64,000 bases of DNA from Tissierella pigra (GCF_009695605.1 NZ_VUNQ01000002.1:62001-126000), one strand, 5' to 3'; counted from the first letter of the stretch, positions 19,183 through 32,639 are shown. Program-made: numbers and translations. The notes: a model not told the origin generated them from the sequence alone.

Positions 19183-20208
19183 CTATCCTCTTTTCTCAAA
19201 TATTCCTAATTTTATAGCCACTAATACTGAAGCTAAAAGTAATCCGATGGAAGCAAAAACTGCCTGCCTTGTATTTGCCCTAGATACTATTATGGCAAAC
19301 ACTCCAAAACCAGCTGACATAGCATAAAGTATCAGTACAGATTTTCTTTGAGAATATCCCTTATTTAAAAGTCTATGATGTAAATGACCTTTATCTGCAG
19401 AAGATATAGACTGCCCATTTAGTAATCTTCTAAATATTGCAAAGGTAGTATCAAATATAGGTACAGATAATATAAGTATAGGAGCTACAATTGCAATAGT
19501 TGCTACAGACTTCATTACACCTTCTATAGTTATTGCTGCCAACATAAATCCTAAAAACAAAGCACCAGTATCTCCCATGAAAATCTTAGCAGGGTTGAAA
19601 TTAAAAGGTAAAAATCCTAAACAAGCTCCTGCTATGGCAGCTGATAATATGATTATAGATGTATATCCAAATTTACCTGCTACTACCATAAGAGTTATAC
19701 TAGAAATCATGGCTACTCCTGCTGACAATCCATCTAATCCATCTATAAAGTTTAATGTATTTGTAATACCAACTATCCAAAATAAAGTTATAGGAATAGA
19801 TAACCAATGTAAATAAATTAGAGAACTATTCCTTGTAAAAGGATTAGTAACAAAATCTACTTTTATACCACCATAAATAATTACTAGTCCTGCTATAATT
19901 TGAAATATGAATTTAGCTTTGGGATTTAGCTCCCTTAAATCATCTATAATTCCACTTATTACAATAATTGTACCTCCTATTAAAAGAGAAACCATCTCTC
20001 TATTTAGAGGTAAAAATATTATAGAAACTAGTACTACGCTGAAGAATATAGCCAAACCACCTATTAGTGGCATTGGCTCTTTATGCACTCTTCTGTCGTC
20101 CTTGGGAACATCAACAGCACCTATTTTGAATGCTAGTTTTCTCACTAAAGGAGTGGAAATAAATGAAATCAATAAAGCTAGAAAAAATGGTGCAATAAAG
20201 CTTCCCAT
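19183..20208 (-). CDS. tagO: Polyprenyl-phosphate N-acetylhexosamine-1-phosphate transferase (TagO/WecA-like)
   Basis: A 341-residue, multi-spanning membrane enzyme of the MraY/WecA family that loads GlcNAc-1-phosphate onto undecaprenyl phosphate to start teichoic acid or other glycan synthesis. Motifs: FKIGAVDVPKDDRRVHKEP, the acidic pair in SGIIDDLREL, NTLNFIDGLDGLSAG, FMGDTGALFLGF and the cytosolic HLHHRLLNKGYS (quoted parts of each loop). About ten hydrophobic segments. Paired with mnaA, which makes the next sugar donor. ATG 20208 behind AGGAGTGG. Confidence 0.9.
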   Translation of the reverse strand: MGSFIAPFFLALLISFISTPLVRKLAFKIGAVDVPKDDRRVHKEPMPLIGGLAIFFSVVLVSIIFLPLNREMVSLLIGGTIIVISGIIDDLRELNPKAKFIFQIIAGLVIIYGGIKVDFVTNPFTRNSSLIYLHWLSIPITLFWIVGITNTLNFIDGLDGLSAGVAMISSITLMVVAGKFGYTSIIILSAAIAGACLGFLPFNFNPAKIFMGDTGALFLGFMLAAITIEGVMKSVATIAIVAPILILSVPIFDTTFAIFRRLLNGQSISSADKGHLHHRLLNKGYSQRKSVLILYAMSAGFGVFAIIVSRANTRQAVFASIGLLLASVLVAIKLGIFEKRG

Positions 20209-20222
20209 ATTAATCCACTCCT

Positions 20223-20870
<648 letters not shown>

Positions 20871-20905
20871 TCACTAATTTTTTTCCTTAAAGATTATATC
20901 ACAAA

Positions 20906-21343
20906 TTAAGCTTCAATTTCACTTATTTTTTCTACCCTTCCTTTATGTCGTCCATTAGCAAATTCAGTTTTTAACCAAACTCCTACTATTTCCATTGCCA
21001 AATCTCTGCCAACTACTCTTCCTCCAAGAGCTAAAATATTGGCATCATTATGCTCTCTGCTCATTCTTGCAGAGTAGGTATCTCCACATAATGCACATCT
21101 AATTCCCTTTACTTTGTTACAAGCTATGGAAATACCAATACCTGTACCACATACAACTATAGCTCTGTCTACTTCCTTTGATACTACAGCCTCAGATACC
21201 TTTTTGCCATAATCTGGATAATCCACTGAATCCATAGAATTAGTTCCATAATCTATATATTCAATTCCTTCTTTATTTAAATATTCTTTAATATATTCTT
21301 TTAATTCAAATCCGCCATGATCACTGCCTATACCAATTTTCAT
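20906..21343 (-). CDS. rpiB: Ribose-5-phosphate isomerase B
   Basis: A 145-residue pentose-phosphate enzyme (RpiB/LacAB family). Motifs: IGSDHGGFELKEYI at the N-terminus, YPDYGKKVSEAV, the catalytic-cysteine loop VVCGTGIGISIACNK (about residues 65-79) and the basic HGRHKGRV-like tail NGRHKGRVEKI. Same neighbours as ywlF in B. subtilis. Confidence 0.94.
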   Translation of the reverse strand: MKIGIGSDHGGFELKEYIKEYLNKEGIEYIDYGTNSMDSVDYPDYGKKVSEAVVSKEVDRAIVVCGTGIGISIACNKVKGIRCALCGDTYSARMSREHNDANILALGGRVVGRDLAMEIVGVWLKTEFANGRHKGRVEKISEIEA

Positions 21344-21377
21344 TTACTTTTCCTCCTTTTTAGCAAATAACTAACAA

Positions 21378-21818
21378 CTATTCTTTAAATTTAATTTGTA
21401 CTATTGCCTGATATATTTCGTCTCTTATATACTCATATTGCTTTAGATTCCCTCCAAAGGGATCTGATATATCTTTGTTTATTTTATAAGCATATTCCAT
21501 TAGATTGTAAACCTTACCAACAGCTTTTGGAAAATTAGATACTATAAAATCTTTATGGGAATTTCCCATAGTCAAAATTAAATCTGCCTCTTCTATTAAA
21601 TCTATATGTAATTGAGAAGCTTCATGACCTGATATATCTATATTTATTTTTTTCATTGCCTCAATGGAGTTAATAGATGCATGGTCTCCATCAAATACAG
21701 AAATACCTGCAGATCTAACTTCTATATCCAAACCATTTTTTTCCGCTATTGAACGTAAAATTCCTTCAGCCATAGGGCTTCTACAAGTGTTACCAGTACA
21801 TACAAATAATATTTTCAT
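21378..21818 (-). CDS. ywlE: Low-molecular-weight phosphatase, probable protein-arginine phosphatase YwlE
   Basis: A 146-residue enzyme of the LMW-PTP fold. The active-site loop is VCTGNTCRSPMAEG (CX5R), and the general acid lies in SDPFGG (DP motif, about residue 119). Threonine before the second loop cysteine is the residue reported to favour phospho-arginine over phospho-tyrosine in YwlE. Gene order (sua5, ywlE, rpiB) supports this name. The partner kinase McsB is not in the window. Confidence 0.85.
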   Translation of the reverse strand: MKILFVCTGNTCRSPMAEGILRSIAEKNGLDIEVRSAGISVFDGDHASINSIEAMKKINIDISGHEASQLHIDLIEEADLILTMGNSHKDFIVSNFPKAVGKVYNLMEYAYKINKDISDPFGGNLKQYEYIRDEIYQAIVQIKFKE

Positions 21819-21830
21819 TCCATATCCCCC

Positions 21831-22880
21831 TTAAACTTCTATGATTTTTCCCCCTGAAGCTTTCATCATTCTGTTCATTATAGCTACTCCCAAAAATGAA
21901 AAATCAACACCTTCACTTAAAATTATATCTACATTTTTCTCATCAAATAATCTTAAAATATTAAATAAATTATGGGCTATGGTTTTTTCATCCTTTCTGG
22001 TACCCATGGATATTACTATACCATCTTTATAAAATTCCTTTGTTTCATCTGTACAAATAATTCCTACATTTTTTCCACCACTTATATATTCTTCAGTCTT
22101 TTCCAAAATAGCTCTTACAATATTTTCAACATCTCCACTATAGACTACCATTTCTGACTTAGGAGCATAATGTCTGTATTTTTGTCCAGGTGATTTAGGT
22201 ACTATATTTTCATCTTCTTTTATTATAGCAAAGTCTACCTCTATATTGGGAATTATTTTTATTAAATCTTCTTTAGTTACGCCACCTGGTCTAAGAATCA
22301 TTGGAGTTTCTCCAGATAAATCTAACACTGTTGATTCTAAACCTATTCCAGTATCTCCACCATCTATTATTATATCAACCTTACCCATTAAGTCCTCTAT
22401 AACATGTTTTGCAGATGTAGGACTAGGTCTTCCTGATGTATTAGCAGAAGGTGCAGCTATGGGAGTATTAGATCCACTTATTAGTTCTAATGCTATTTTA
22501 TGCTCTGGCATTCTAATAGCCACAGTATCTAATCCTGCTGTAATTATACTAGGTATCTTATCTGATTTCTTCAACAGTATAGTAAGAGGTCCTGGCCAAA
22601 ATCTTTCAATACACTCTATGGCCACCTTTGGTATTTCTCTTACTAATTCTCCTACTTGCTCAATTGATGACACATGAAGGATTAGTGGATTGTCCTGTGG
22701 TCTACCTTTGGCAATAAAGATTTTCTCAGCAGCCCACTGATCGAAACCGTTGGCTCCAAGTCCGTAAACAGTCTCAGTAGGAAAAGCAACAAGCCCTCCA
22801 TTTTTTATTACATTTATAGCTTCATTTATTAAATCTTCATCTATATTATTTTCAGTTATTTTTAATATCTTTGTATTCAT
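21831..22880 (-). CDS. ywlC: L-threonylcarbamoyladenylate synthase (Sua5/YwlC)
   Basis: A 349-residue enzyme making threonylcarbamoyl-AMP from threonine, bicarbonate and ATP for the t6A modification of tRNAs. The YrdC domain (about residues 10-200) has GGLVAFPTETVYGLGA, KGRPQDNPLILH and the SANTSGRPSPT loop. The Sua5 C-terminal domain (about 235-345) follows after PKSPGQKYRHYAPKS, a typical linker. ATG 22880 behind GGAGGTC. Downstream ywlE begins 13 bp later. Confidence 0.95.
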   Translation of the reverse strand: MNTKILKITENNIDEDLINEAINVIKNGGLVAFPTETVYGLGANGFDQWAAEKIFIAKGRPQDNPLILHVSSIEQVGELVREIPKVAIECIERFWPGPLTILLKKSDKIPSIITAGLDTVAIRMPEHKIALELISGSNTPIAAPSANTSGRPSPTSAKHVIEDLMGKVDIIIDGGDTGIGLESTVLDLSGETPMILRPGGVTKEDLIKIIPNIEVDFAIIKEDENIVPKSPGQKYRHYAPKSEMVVYSGDVENIVRAILEKTEEYISGGKNVGIICTDETKEFYKDGIVISMGTRKDEKTIAHNLFNILRLFDEKNVDIILSEGVDFSFLGVAIMNRMMKASGGKIIEV

Positions 22881-22896
22881 AATGACCTCCGTTTTT

Positions 22897-22988
22897 TAGT
22901 GAATAGCTATTAACTGTTCACTATTCATCTCAATTATATATTATTATGTTTCAATTCACAATTCATAATTCACAATTCATAATTAGCT
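22897..22988. repeat. Compound heptamer repeat (both groups) between ywlC and the ZIP gene
   Basis: 22897-22928 carries a compact GTGAATA-type pair (TAGTGAATAGCTATTA and TGTTCACTATTC). 22950-22988 is a tandem of ATGAATT and GTGAATT heptamers on the minus strand (about four units). The two groups lie side by side here. This is the divergent promoter region of ywlC (minus) and the ZIP gene (plus). Confidence 0.7.
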
Positions 22989-23024
22989 TTAGCTTCTCAT
23001 ATCTATTATTGGGAGGGATTCTTT

Positions 23025-23735
23025 ATGAATATATGGTTTGTTAGTCTTATTGGATTATTAGTAGGGGTAGTAGGTACTGGACTAGGAAGTTTTATTGGTA
23101 TATATGTAAAAAAAACAGATAAAATTTTAAGTTTTTTATTGGGTTTAACAGGTGGATTTATGATGTTTATAGTAAGCTTTCATCTATTTCCTGAAGCCTT
23201 TTACCTAGGAGGAATCTTAAATGTAATCTTAGGTGTCTTAATAGGAGTGTCTATTATTATTATACTGGAGTTTTTAATAGAGAAAATAGAATTCCTTGTA
23301 GGATTAAGGTCTGGAGTACTTTTAGCTTTGAGTATAGCTATACATAATATGCCTGAAGGCCTGGCCCTAGGCTCTACCTTAGTAGGAGTATCTGATTTTG
23401 GATTTATTTTAACTTTTGCCATGCTTCTACATAATATTCCAGAGGGCATATCTATGGCACTACCTTTAAGCATGAATGAGGTAAGTCCTTTTAAAATAAT
23501 GTGGATTAGTTTTCTTGCAGGTGCTCCTACAGGCATAGGTGCCTATATCGGTTCCTATTTAGGCACCATATCCAATGGCGTAATCTCTATTTGCTTAGCC
23601 ATAACTGGTGGAATTATGCTATATATAGTATGTGATGATTTAATTCCAACAGGTAAACAACTTCACAAAGGCAGAGTATCTAGCCTTGGAGTCATTGGTG
23701 GATTTATACTTGGAATTATATTATATTTTAGATGA
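23025..23735 (+). CDS. ZIP-family divalent metal transporter
   Basis: A 236-residue membrane protein with about eight hydrophobic segments. The ZIP metal-site signatures are present: IHNMPEGLALG (about residues 105-115, helix 4) and LLHNIPEGISMALP (about 134-147, helix 5), plus SFHLFPEAFY earlier. These proteins import zinc, iron or manganese. It is the only plus-strand gene in the left 42 kb, divergent from ywlC and convergent with hsdR. ATG 23025 behind GGGAGGG. The metal cannot be told from sequence alone. Confidence 0.9.
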   Translation: MNIWFVSLIGLLVGVVGTGLGSFIGIYVKKTDKILSFLLGLTGGFMMFIVSFHLFPEAFYLGGILNVILGVLIGVSIIIILEFLIEKIEFLVGLRSGVLLALSIAIHNMPEGLALGSTLVGVSDFGFILTFAMLLHNIPEGISMALPLSMNEVSPFKIMWISFLAGAPTGIGAYIGSYLGTISNGVISICLAITGGIMLYIVCDDLIPTGKQLHKGRVSSLGVIGGFILGIILYFR

Positions 23736-23742
23736 AAATAGT

Positions 23743-23799
23743 ATAGCAGAGTCAATATACCATATTAATACTACTCTACTTAGGATTTAACTCTGCTAT
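23743..23799. terminator. Hairpin between convergent ZIP and hsdR genes
   Basis: Arms ATAGCAGAGT and ACTCTGCTAT are exact complements separated by 37 nt. No strong T-run follows. It is placed where a shared terminator for both genes is expected. Confidence 0.4.
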
Positions 23800-23822
23800 C
23801 TTAGTTCTATAGATAGTTGGTT

Positions 23823-26800
23823 CTAAATACCAACAAATATCTCAACTACTTTTTGAATTTTCTCTAAAACCATTTGTTTTTTAGTTTCTCTAGCTCCATG
23901 CCTTCTTGATGTAGGTGGCAATATACTATCAAGTTCTGCACCTTCATATGATACAAAGCCCTTTTCAACTGACCTTTCAATAAAGCGTTTAGCATCATTC
24001 TTTAAGTTCTCTTCTTTTGAAAGATTCTCAATTTGTTTTTCTTTTTGTTTCTTTGCATAAACATAAAATGATGTCAAAATTTCATCTGTGTTTTTTAGAC
24101 TTGTTAGATCAGATTCATTAATAAAAGAAATAACTAATTCTTCTTTTGCACGAGTCCCAAGACTTGAGCGAATCACTCTACGAATTTCGTCTTTCAGAGT
24201 TTCAATATCCTTATGTTCTTTAGATTTTTCTAAAATAAGTGCCAATATATAGTCAAGATTTATTTCATCTGTTTTTAGTAACTCAATTTGAAACTCTATA
24301 TCTGAAAAATCTATGTCCTTTATTTCCTTTGAATTAGTTCCACCATTATTTTTAATGACTTCTTCACGAATATCAACATAAACGCTCTTCATATCCTGCA
24401 TAAGTCTCTCACTAATAATCGAACCCTTCTCCTGAAACTCATCAAAATTTTTCAATATATTCTCCGACTTTAATAATTCTCCAAACAACTTAGCAAACTC
24501 TTTCTTATCTTTATCTAATACAATCCCTGTAGGTTCAGGGAATCTTTCTAAAATCTCATTACATAATTCTTCATATCCTTTAATTGTTTTTCCTGTTTCT
24601 TTATCAGTGAAACCATACATATATTCATCATAGCTTTTTTCTAATATAACATTGATGCTATTTTCGTCACCAAATACCTTAATAGCATCACGAGTAGCAT
24701 TCTCTAAGTCACGAAAGCAGACAATATTCCCAAAAGCCTTAACCTTATTTAAAATACGATTGGTTCTTGAATACGCCTGAATCAGTCCATGATACCGTAA
24801 GTTTTTATCCACAAATAAGGTATTCAATGTAGGTGCATCAAATCCAGTTAAAAACATCCCCACTACAATTAATAAGTCAACTTCCTTATTTTTTACTCGT
24901 AAGGATACATCTTTATAGTAGTTTTGAAATTCATCCCCATTGGTTGAAAAATTTGTTTTGAAGGTATAGTTATAATCTTTTATAACTTTGTCTAAGAATT
25001 CCTTGCCACTACTATCAAGTGCATTTGGTTCAAAGTTTTCATCAGCAATCTCACCGATTGCACTCTGCTCTTCGTTTGCTACAAAGCTATAAATTGTTGC
25101 TACCTTTAATCTTTTTTCTTCTTGTAAAGTAGCTTGTTGTTTAGTAAATTCTTCATAGTAAAGTTTGGCAGCTTCAATACTTTGAACAGCAAACATGGCA
25201 TTAAATCCATGTAAAGCCTTTTGCTTATGAGTGTAATGTTCATTTCGATGAGTTTTTGTATCAAAAACCTTTAAGATATGTTTAGTTACAGTTTCGATAC
25301 GCTCGGGATGTAAAAGCATTTTCTTTTCAAGTTTTTTTAACTTATCATAGTCCTTTTCCATTTCAGCTTCTTTAAATTTAGGGGATATATTGTTGTAATC
25401 AACTTTAAACTTCAATACTTTTTTATCACGGATAGCATCAGTTATTACATAGCTATGAAGCTGAGTGCCAAATACTCCTGCTGTTGTATCTGCTCCAAGG
25501 GAATTTTCAGGAAAAATAGGTGTGCCCGTAAATCCAAATTGGTAATAATGCTTAAAAGCCTTTTTAATGTTTTTTTGTGCCTCTCCAAATTGTGAGCGAT
25601 GACATTCATCGAAAATCAGAACACAATGTTTACCATAAATATCATGTGTCGAATTTCTTTTAATAAATTCATTTAATTTTTGAATTGTGGTTACAACTAT
25701 TTTATTATCTTGTCTTTCTATACTTACCTTGAGTTCCTTTGTATTTTTACTGCCATTAACAGAATCTGCTTGAAATTTTTGATATTCCTTCATGGTTTGA
25801 TAATCTAAGTCTTTTCTATCAACTACAAAAAATACTTTATCTATATATTCAAGGTTTGTTGCAAGTCTTGCTGCCTTAAAGCTAGTCAAAGTCTTTCCAC
25901 TTCCTGTGGTATGCCAAATAAACCCACCAGCAGAAATAGTTCCATACTTCTTATTTTGATAGCTGGATTCAATTTTCCACAAAATACGCTCCGTTGCTGC
26001 AATTTGATATGGACGCATAATAAGCAAAATATTATCTGAACTAAACACACAATATTTTATTAAAATTTCTAATAGGGTTCTCTTATTAAAAAATGTGGCT
26101 GTAAAATCCTCTAAATCATTTATTGTTTTATTTTTTGCATCAGCCCATTCACAAGTGAATTCATAATGATTCTTGTTCTGAGCTGTTGTATTTGCAAAGT
26201 AACGAGTATACGTTCCATTTGAAATTACAAAAATTTGAATATATTTGAACAAAGAATTTTCGTGATTAAAACTTTCCTTGCTATATCTATGTACTTGGTT
26301 AAATGCCTCATGAAGATTAACTCCCCGCTTTTTAAGCTCTACCTGTACTAAAGGAAGCCCATTCACTAAAATAGTAACATCATATCGATTCTTATGTGAA
26401 CCCATTTGACTGATTTGATTGGTAACCTGCAAATAATTGTTATAAATATTATCTTTATCGATAATTTTGATATTTTGAAGATGTCCATCATCAAATGTAA
26501 AATCATAAACATGGTCTTCCTGAATCTTTCTAGTTTTTTCTATCATTGTGTCATTAGGTGTATCTAAATACTCCAATAAAAAACGTTCCCACTCATCATC
26601 TGTAAATGTCACTTTATTTAGCTTCTCTATTTGTATTTTTAGGTTAGACAGTAATTCCTCTGATGTACCAATAGACACATCTTCATATCCTTGAGAAATT
26701 AGATCATCTTTCATCTTACACTCAAGCATAGATTCAGTTTGAAAAGTACCTTCACGTACTAATGGTTGCTTTTCAAAATTAGCTAAAATAATACCATTAG

Positions 26801-26840
26801 TCATTTCAGCAATTGTAGTATAATCCGTCTTTTGCTCCAT
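23823..26840 (-). CDS. hsdR: Type I restriction endonuclease, R subunit
   Basis: A 1005-residue motor and nuclease subunit. The N-terminal nuclease shows the PD-(D/E)xK pattern in VTILVNGLPLVQVELKKRG (about residues 152-170). The translocase has Walker A WHTTGSGKTLTSF (about 310), DECHRSQFG (Walker B/motif II), FGFTGTPIF (motif III) and QAYSRTNRIL (motif VI). It cleaves DNA lacking the methylation pattern of the cognate HsdM/HsdS. Last gene of the hsdM-rhuM-hsdS-hsdR array; ATG 26840 behind GGAAAGG, 38 bp after the third recognition domain. No inactivating lesion is visible. Confidence 0.95.
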   Translation of the reverse strand: MEQKTDYTTIAEMTNGIILANFEKQPLVREGTFQTESMLECKMKDDLISQGYEDVSIGTSEELLSNLKIQIEKLNKVTFTDDEWERFLLEYLDTPNDTMIEKTRKIQEDHVYDFTFDDGHLQNIKIIDKDNIYNNYLQVTNQISQMGSHKNRYDVTILVNGLPLVQVELKKRGVNLHEAFNQVHRYSKESFNHENSLFKYIQIFVISNGTYTRYFANTTAQNKNHYEFTCEWADAKNKTINDLEDFTATFFNKRTLLEILIKYCVFSSDNILLIMRPYQIAATERILWKIESSYQNKKYGTISAGGFIWHTTGSGKTLTSFKAARLATNLEYIDKVFFVVDRKDLDYQTMKEYQKFQADSVNGSKNTKELKVSIERQDNKIVVTTIQKLNEFIKRNSTHDIYGKHCVLIFDECHRSQFGEAQKNIKKAFKHYYQFGFTGTPIFPENSLGADTTAGVFGTQLHSYVITDAIRDKKVLKFKVDYNNISPKFKEAEMEKDYDKLKKLEKKMLLHPERIETVTKHILKVFDTKTHRNEHYTHKQKALHGFNAMFAVQSIEAAKLYYEEFTKQQATLQEEKRLKVATIYSFVANEEQSAIGEIADENFEPNALDSSGKEFLDKVIKDYNYTFKTNFSTNGDEFQNYYKDVSLRVKNKEVDLLIVVGMFLTGFDAPTLNTLFVDKNLRYHGLIQAYSRTNRILNKVKAFGNIVCFRDLENATRDAIKVFGDENSINVILEKSYDEYMYGFTDKETGKTIKGYEELCNEILERFPEPTGIVLDKDKKEFAKLFGELLKSENILKNFDEFQEKGSIISERLMQDMKSVYVDIREEVIKNNGGTNSKEIKDIDFSDIEFQIELLKTDEINLDYILALILEKSKEHKDIETLKDEIRRVIRSSLGTRAKEELVISFINESDLTSLKNTDEILTSFYVYAKKQKEKQIENLSKEENLKNDAKRFIERSVEKGFVSYEGAELDSILPPTSRRHGARETKKQMVLEKIQKVVEIFVGI

Positions 26841-26878
26841 AGATCAATTTCCTTTCCTTTTTAATTTTTATATAAAAT

Positions 26879-28821
<1,943 letters not shown>

Positions 28822-28838
<17 letters not shown>

Positions 28839-29844
28839 TACTATTTCCCCCTACTTTTGCCATGTTTCCTATACGCTTGATTTCCTCCAAGTAATCTTTT
28901 TCAACCTGTGTAACTGTTTTTTGCTTGTATTTCTTATATTCCACTTCTACTTTATCAATCATATTCCGATGTGATATTTTTCCGCTATCTTTTAATATAT
29001 CTTCACCGCCAGCTTGCAAGATACTATCAACGTGGTTTATCCAGTCTTTCATGGTCATAACCACTCGCCTATCAGCTTGTCTTTCAGCAAAATCCAAATA
29101 TCCCGAGACCAACTGATTTAGACCTTTTAATTCTGCCTCACTCAGATAATTTTTTGCTGTCTTTGCCTCTTTTAAAGTAGGTAGTTCTCCTTTAAAGATA
29201 GTAAGCCCCATAAACTCTTTATCACTATCTACACGTGAATATATTAACTCACTGGCTGTATGGTTATGTATAGCAAAATGCATTTTATTTTGGACCGTAG
29301 CAAAGAATAGTTTAGCCTCAGCAGAGTTTTTATTATAATCACTGCTTGTTGCAAATAGGTCTAAAACTTGACGATAAAAGACTTTTTCACTCGAACGGAT
29401 GTCACGAATTCTATCCAGTAATTCTTTAAAATAATCTCCGCCACCAAGATTCTTTAGACGTTCATCATTCATAGCATAACCTTTGATAAGATACTCTTTC
29501 AAGACCGTTGAAGCATATCTTCTGAATTGTACTCCACGTATTGATCTTACTCGATAACCAACTGCAAGAATCATATCTAAATTATAAACCTTCACCGACT
29601 TTGACTGGGTTTTCCCTTGTATTGCTCCATGTTTAGTGGTTATCAACTGATAGTTGACAGCCACTTTCTCCTCTAGTTCTCCATCATCTAAAATTGCCTT
29701 AATATGCTTGCTAATATTCTGTTTTGTTGTTTGAAAAAGTTCTGCTATTTCTAATTGAGACAACCATACAGTGCCATCTTTTAAATATAGCTCGATTTTT
29801 GTCAAGCCATCCTCTGTGTTATAAATAATTACTTCATTAGTCAT
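28822..29844 (-). CDS. rhuM: RhuM-family protein in the type I RM operon
   Basis: A 340-residue RhuM-like protein. The N-terminal part has a winged-helix style DNA-binding segment ([23 protein letters not shown], about residues 29-51, quoted as its two helices), then the family core [20 protein letters not shown] and [17 protein letters not shown]. The name comes from a Salmonella SPI-3 gene of unknown biochemical role. Members often sit between hsdM and hsdS, as here, overlapping both (4 nt and 17 nt). That suggests translational coupling and a role with the RM system. I cannot assign an activity. Confidence 0.85.
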
Positions 29845-31421
29845 TTACTCAGCTCCTTTACAATTTCATCAATAGCAGCTCTAAGTTCATCAATTCTAAT
29901 AACAGTCTCAGTAATCTCAGCATTTAATTTAGCAATATCAATTTTTTCTCTTGTGTCTTTCTTTTCAACATAGTTTGAAACAGATAGATTATAATCATTT
30001 TCAGCAATTTCACCGTTATCGACTAACCTGGTAAAATGTTCTTGTACTTTCTTATCTCGAAAAGCAGATACTATTTTTTCAATATTTGCTTCAGTCAATA
30101 TATTGTTATTGATTTCTTTTTTATACTCGTTACTGGCATCTATAAATAGGGTTTTATTCTCTTTTTTATTTTTAGCAAGCACCAATATATTAGTCGCAAT
30201 ACTTGTACCGAAAAAGAGATTTTCAGGCAAAGCTATTATGCAATCTACAAAGTTATTATCCACAAGATACTTGCGAATTGTTTTTTCTGCACCTGAACGA
30301 TAGAATATTCCTGGGAAGCATACAATTGCGGCTGTTCCTCTGCTTGAAAGATAGTTTAAGCTATGCATAATAAAGGCAAAATCTGCTTTTGATTTAGGTG
30401 CCAATTTACCTGCTGGAGCAAAACGCTCATCATTAATAAGAGTGGGGTCATCATCACCAATCCACTTTATGGAATAAGGCGGATTTGATACGATAGCATC
30501 AAAGGGTTTTTCATCTTTATGGAGAGGATTTAATAGAGTATCTCCACGCCTGATACTAAAATAATTATAATTGATATTATGTAAAAACATATTCATACGA
30601 GCTAAGTTAAAAGTAGTCATATTGATTTCCTGACCAAAAAAACCTTCTCCAATAATATGTTTTTCAAATTGTTTTTTCATCTGTAAAAGCAACGATCCAC
30701 TTCCACATGCTGGATCATACACTTTATTAATTTTATCTTTCCCTTCCATAACGATACGAGCTAATAGTTTTGATACTGTCTGTGGGGTGAAAAATTCTCC
30801 CCCGCTTTTTCCAGCATTACTTGCATAGTTAGAAATTAAATATTCATATGCATCACCAAAAGCATCTATATCATTCTCTGCAAATTTACCAAAATTAATT
30901 TCAGAGATGCCTATAAGAATATCTGCTAACCGTTTATTTTTTTCAGCAACTGTTCCACCTAAACGATTACTCGTCATATCCAAATCATCAAATAAACCTT
31001 TAATATCTCCTTCAGATGAGAAACCTATAGCACTTGCTTCTATACGGCGAAATATATTTGCCAAATCTGTGTTTAAGTTTTCATTAGTTTTAGATGTCTT
31101 TACTACATTTTCAAATAACTGGCTAGGCAAAATGAAGAAACCTTTTTCTTCCACAGTATTAGGTCGAAAATCTTGTTCTGCCTCTGCATCAGAGAGCTTT
31201 GCATAGTCAAAGTCTAAATCACCTGCTTCATGTTCAGTTTTATTAAAGAAATCAGTCATATTTTCTGAAATAAAGCGATAGAAAAGGATTCCTAAAATAT
31301 ATTGCTTAAAATCCCATCCATCTACTGCACCGCGTACATTATCAGCTATTGCCCAAATCTTACGATGCAACTCTGTACGTTGTATTCCTTCATTGTTTAG
31401 TTTATTGAATTCTTCTGCCAA
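29841..31421 (-). CDS. hsdM: Type I DNA methyltransferase, M subunit
   Basis: A 526-residue N6-adenine methyltransferase. After the HsdM N-terminal helical domain come the SAM site [15 protein letters not shown] (about residues 222-236) and the catalytic motif [10 protein letters not shown] (NPPY, about 310). I chose the TTG at 31421, 6 nt after AGAGAGGTG; the GTG three codons upstream is part of that ribosome site. It is the first gene of the RM operon and lies behind a sigma-A type promoter. The gene appears intact. Confidence 0.94.
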   Translation of the reverse strand: MAEEFNKLNNEGIQRTELHRKIWAIADNVRGAVDGWDFKQYILGILFYRFISENMTDFFNKTEHEAGDLDFDYAKLSDAEAEQDFRPNTVEEKGFFILPSQLFENVVKTSKTNENLNTDLANIFRRIEASAIGFSSEGDIKGLFDDLDMTSNRLGGTVAEKNKRLADILIGISEINFGKFAENDIDAFGDAYEYLISNYASNAGKSGGEFFTPQTVSKLLARIVMEGKDKINKVYDPACGSGSLLLQMKKQFEKHIIGEGFFGQEINMTTFNLARMNMFLHNINYNYFSIRRGDTLLNPLHKDEKPFDAIVSNPPYSIKWIGDDDPTLINDERFAPAGKLAPKSKADFAFIMHSLNYLSSRGTAAIVCFPGIFYRSGAEKTIRKYLVDNNFVDCIIALPENLFFGTSIATNILVLAKNKKENKTLFIDASNEYKKEINNNILTEANIEKIVSAFRDKKVQEHFTRLVDNGEIAENDYNLSVSNYVEKKDTREKIDIAKLNAEITETVIRIDELRAAIDEIVKELSK

Positions 31422-31451
31422 CTTATTCACCTCTCTACTCTACTTAGTTAT

Positions 31452-31480
31452 ATCATACCTCAGATTTAGCGTTTAAACAA
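31452..31480 (-). promoter_or_regulatory. Promoter of the hsdM-rhuM-hsdS-hsdR operon
   Basis: On the minus strand TTGTTT (31480-31475), 17 nt, TATGAT (31457-31452). Four of six and five of six consensus bases. It lies between the prfA terminator and hsdM. Confidence 0.6.
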
Positions 31481-31505
31481 GATTTTAAGGGGTTTTCAGT
31501 ATTAT

Positions 31506-31543
31506 AAAAAAATCGACTTTGGTCTACCAAAGTCGATTTTTTT
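31506..31543. terminator. Intrinsic terminator after prfA
   Basis: AAATCGACTTTGGT - CT - ACCAAAGTCGATTT with A- and T-runs on either side; it works in both directions. It overlaps the prfA stop codon. Confidence 0.88.
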
Positions 31544-32606
31544 ATTCTCCACTTAACTTTTCTGCTTGATCTGATGTGATTAAAGAATCTATCATTTCAT
31601 CTAAGTCTCCATCTACGAAAGCATCTAATTTATACAGTGTTAAGTTAATTCTATGGTCAGTTACCCTTCCTTGAGGGAAATTATAGGTTCTAATTCTTTC
31701 GGATCTATCTCCTGATCCTACCTGCCCCTTTCTTTCCTGTGCAATTTCTGCTTCTTGGTCCATTAACATTTGATCATAAATCCTAGTTTTAAGTATTTTC
31801 ATTGCCTTTTCTCTATTCTTAATTTGGCTTCTTTCATCTTGACAGGCAACTACTACTCCTGTTGGTATATGTGTAATTCTAACTGCTGAGTCTGTAGTGT
31901 TAACGTGCTGTCCACCTGCTCCTGAAGATCTATAAATATCTATTTTTAAATCCTTTTCTTGAATTTCTATATCTACATCTTCAGCTTCTGGTAACACTGC
32001 AACTGTAGAAGTAGACGTATGAATTCTACCACTAGCCTCAGTTTCTGGCACTCTCTGAACTCTGTGTACTCCTGATTCATATTTTAATCTACTATATGCA
32101 CCTTTACCTTTTATCATAAATATTACTTCTTTAAACCCACCTATACCTATTTCATTACTACTCATTACTTCTACTTTCCATCTATTTCTCTCTGCATATC
32201 TTGAGTACATTCTAAATAATACTCCTGAGAATAAAGCTGCCTCGTCTCCACCAGCTCCACCTCTTATTTCCACTATAACGTTTTTGTGGTCATTAGGGTC
32301 CTTTGGTATAAGCAATACTCTAAGTTCTTCTTCTATAGTGTCTAAATTTGTTTCTAATTCCTTTATTTCTTCCTTAACCAATTCCTTCATTTCATCATCT
32401 AGCTTATCTCTAAGCATTTCCTTAGCATCTTCTAAACCATCTCTAGTTTCTCTAAATTCTCTGTACTTAAATACTATAGGTTCAATATCTGAATGTTCCT
32501 TCATAAGCTTTTGCCATAATTCTCTATCGTTTATTACTTCCATATCTATTACTTTTTCACCAAGTTCATTATATCTAGCTTCAATTGAAGCCAATTTATC
32601 TAACAT
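31542..32606 (-). CDS. prfA: Peptide chain release factor 1
   Basis: A 354-residue factor that ends translation at UAA and UAG. The peptidyl-tRNA hydrolysis motif is [17 protein letters not shown] (GGQ, about residue 230). The codon-recognition region around residue 184 has the RF1-type PETEASGR (PxT/PEA tripeptide area). prmC, which methylates the GGQ glutamine, lies a little upstream in the same orientation. ATG 32606 behind GGAGGAATAAT. Confidence 0.96.
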   Translation of the reverse strand: MLDKLASIEARYNELGEKVIDMEVINDRELWQKLMKEHSDIEPIVFKYREFRETRDGLEDAKEMLRDKLDDEMKELVKEEIKELETNLDTIEEELRVLLIPKDPNDHKNVIVEIRGGAGGDEAALFSGVLFRMYSRYAERNRWKVEVMSSNEIGIGGFKEVIFMIKGKGAYSRLKYESGVHRVQRVPETEASGRIHTSTSTVAVLPEAEDVDIEIQEKDLKIDIYRSSGAGGQHVNTTDSAVRITHIPTGVVVACQDERSQIKNREKAMKILKTRIYDQMLMDQEAEIAQERKGQVGSGDRSERIRTYNFPQGRVTDHRINLTLYKLDAFVDGDLDEMIDSLITSDQAEKLSGE

Positions 32607-32639
32607 ATTATTCCTCCTTCTACAATTTCAATTTTGAAA

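Noticed and set aside
22950-22988. A CRISPR-like short tandem repeat
   Set aside because: The repeat unit is only 7 nt with no spacers; it is part of the heptamer array family.
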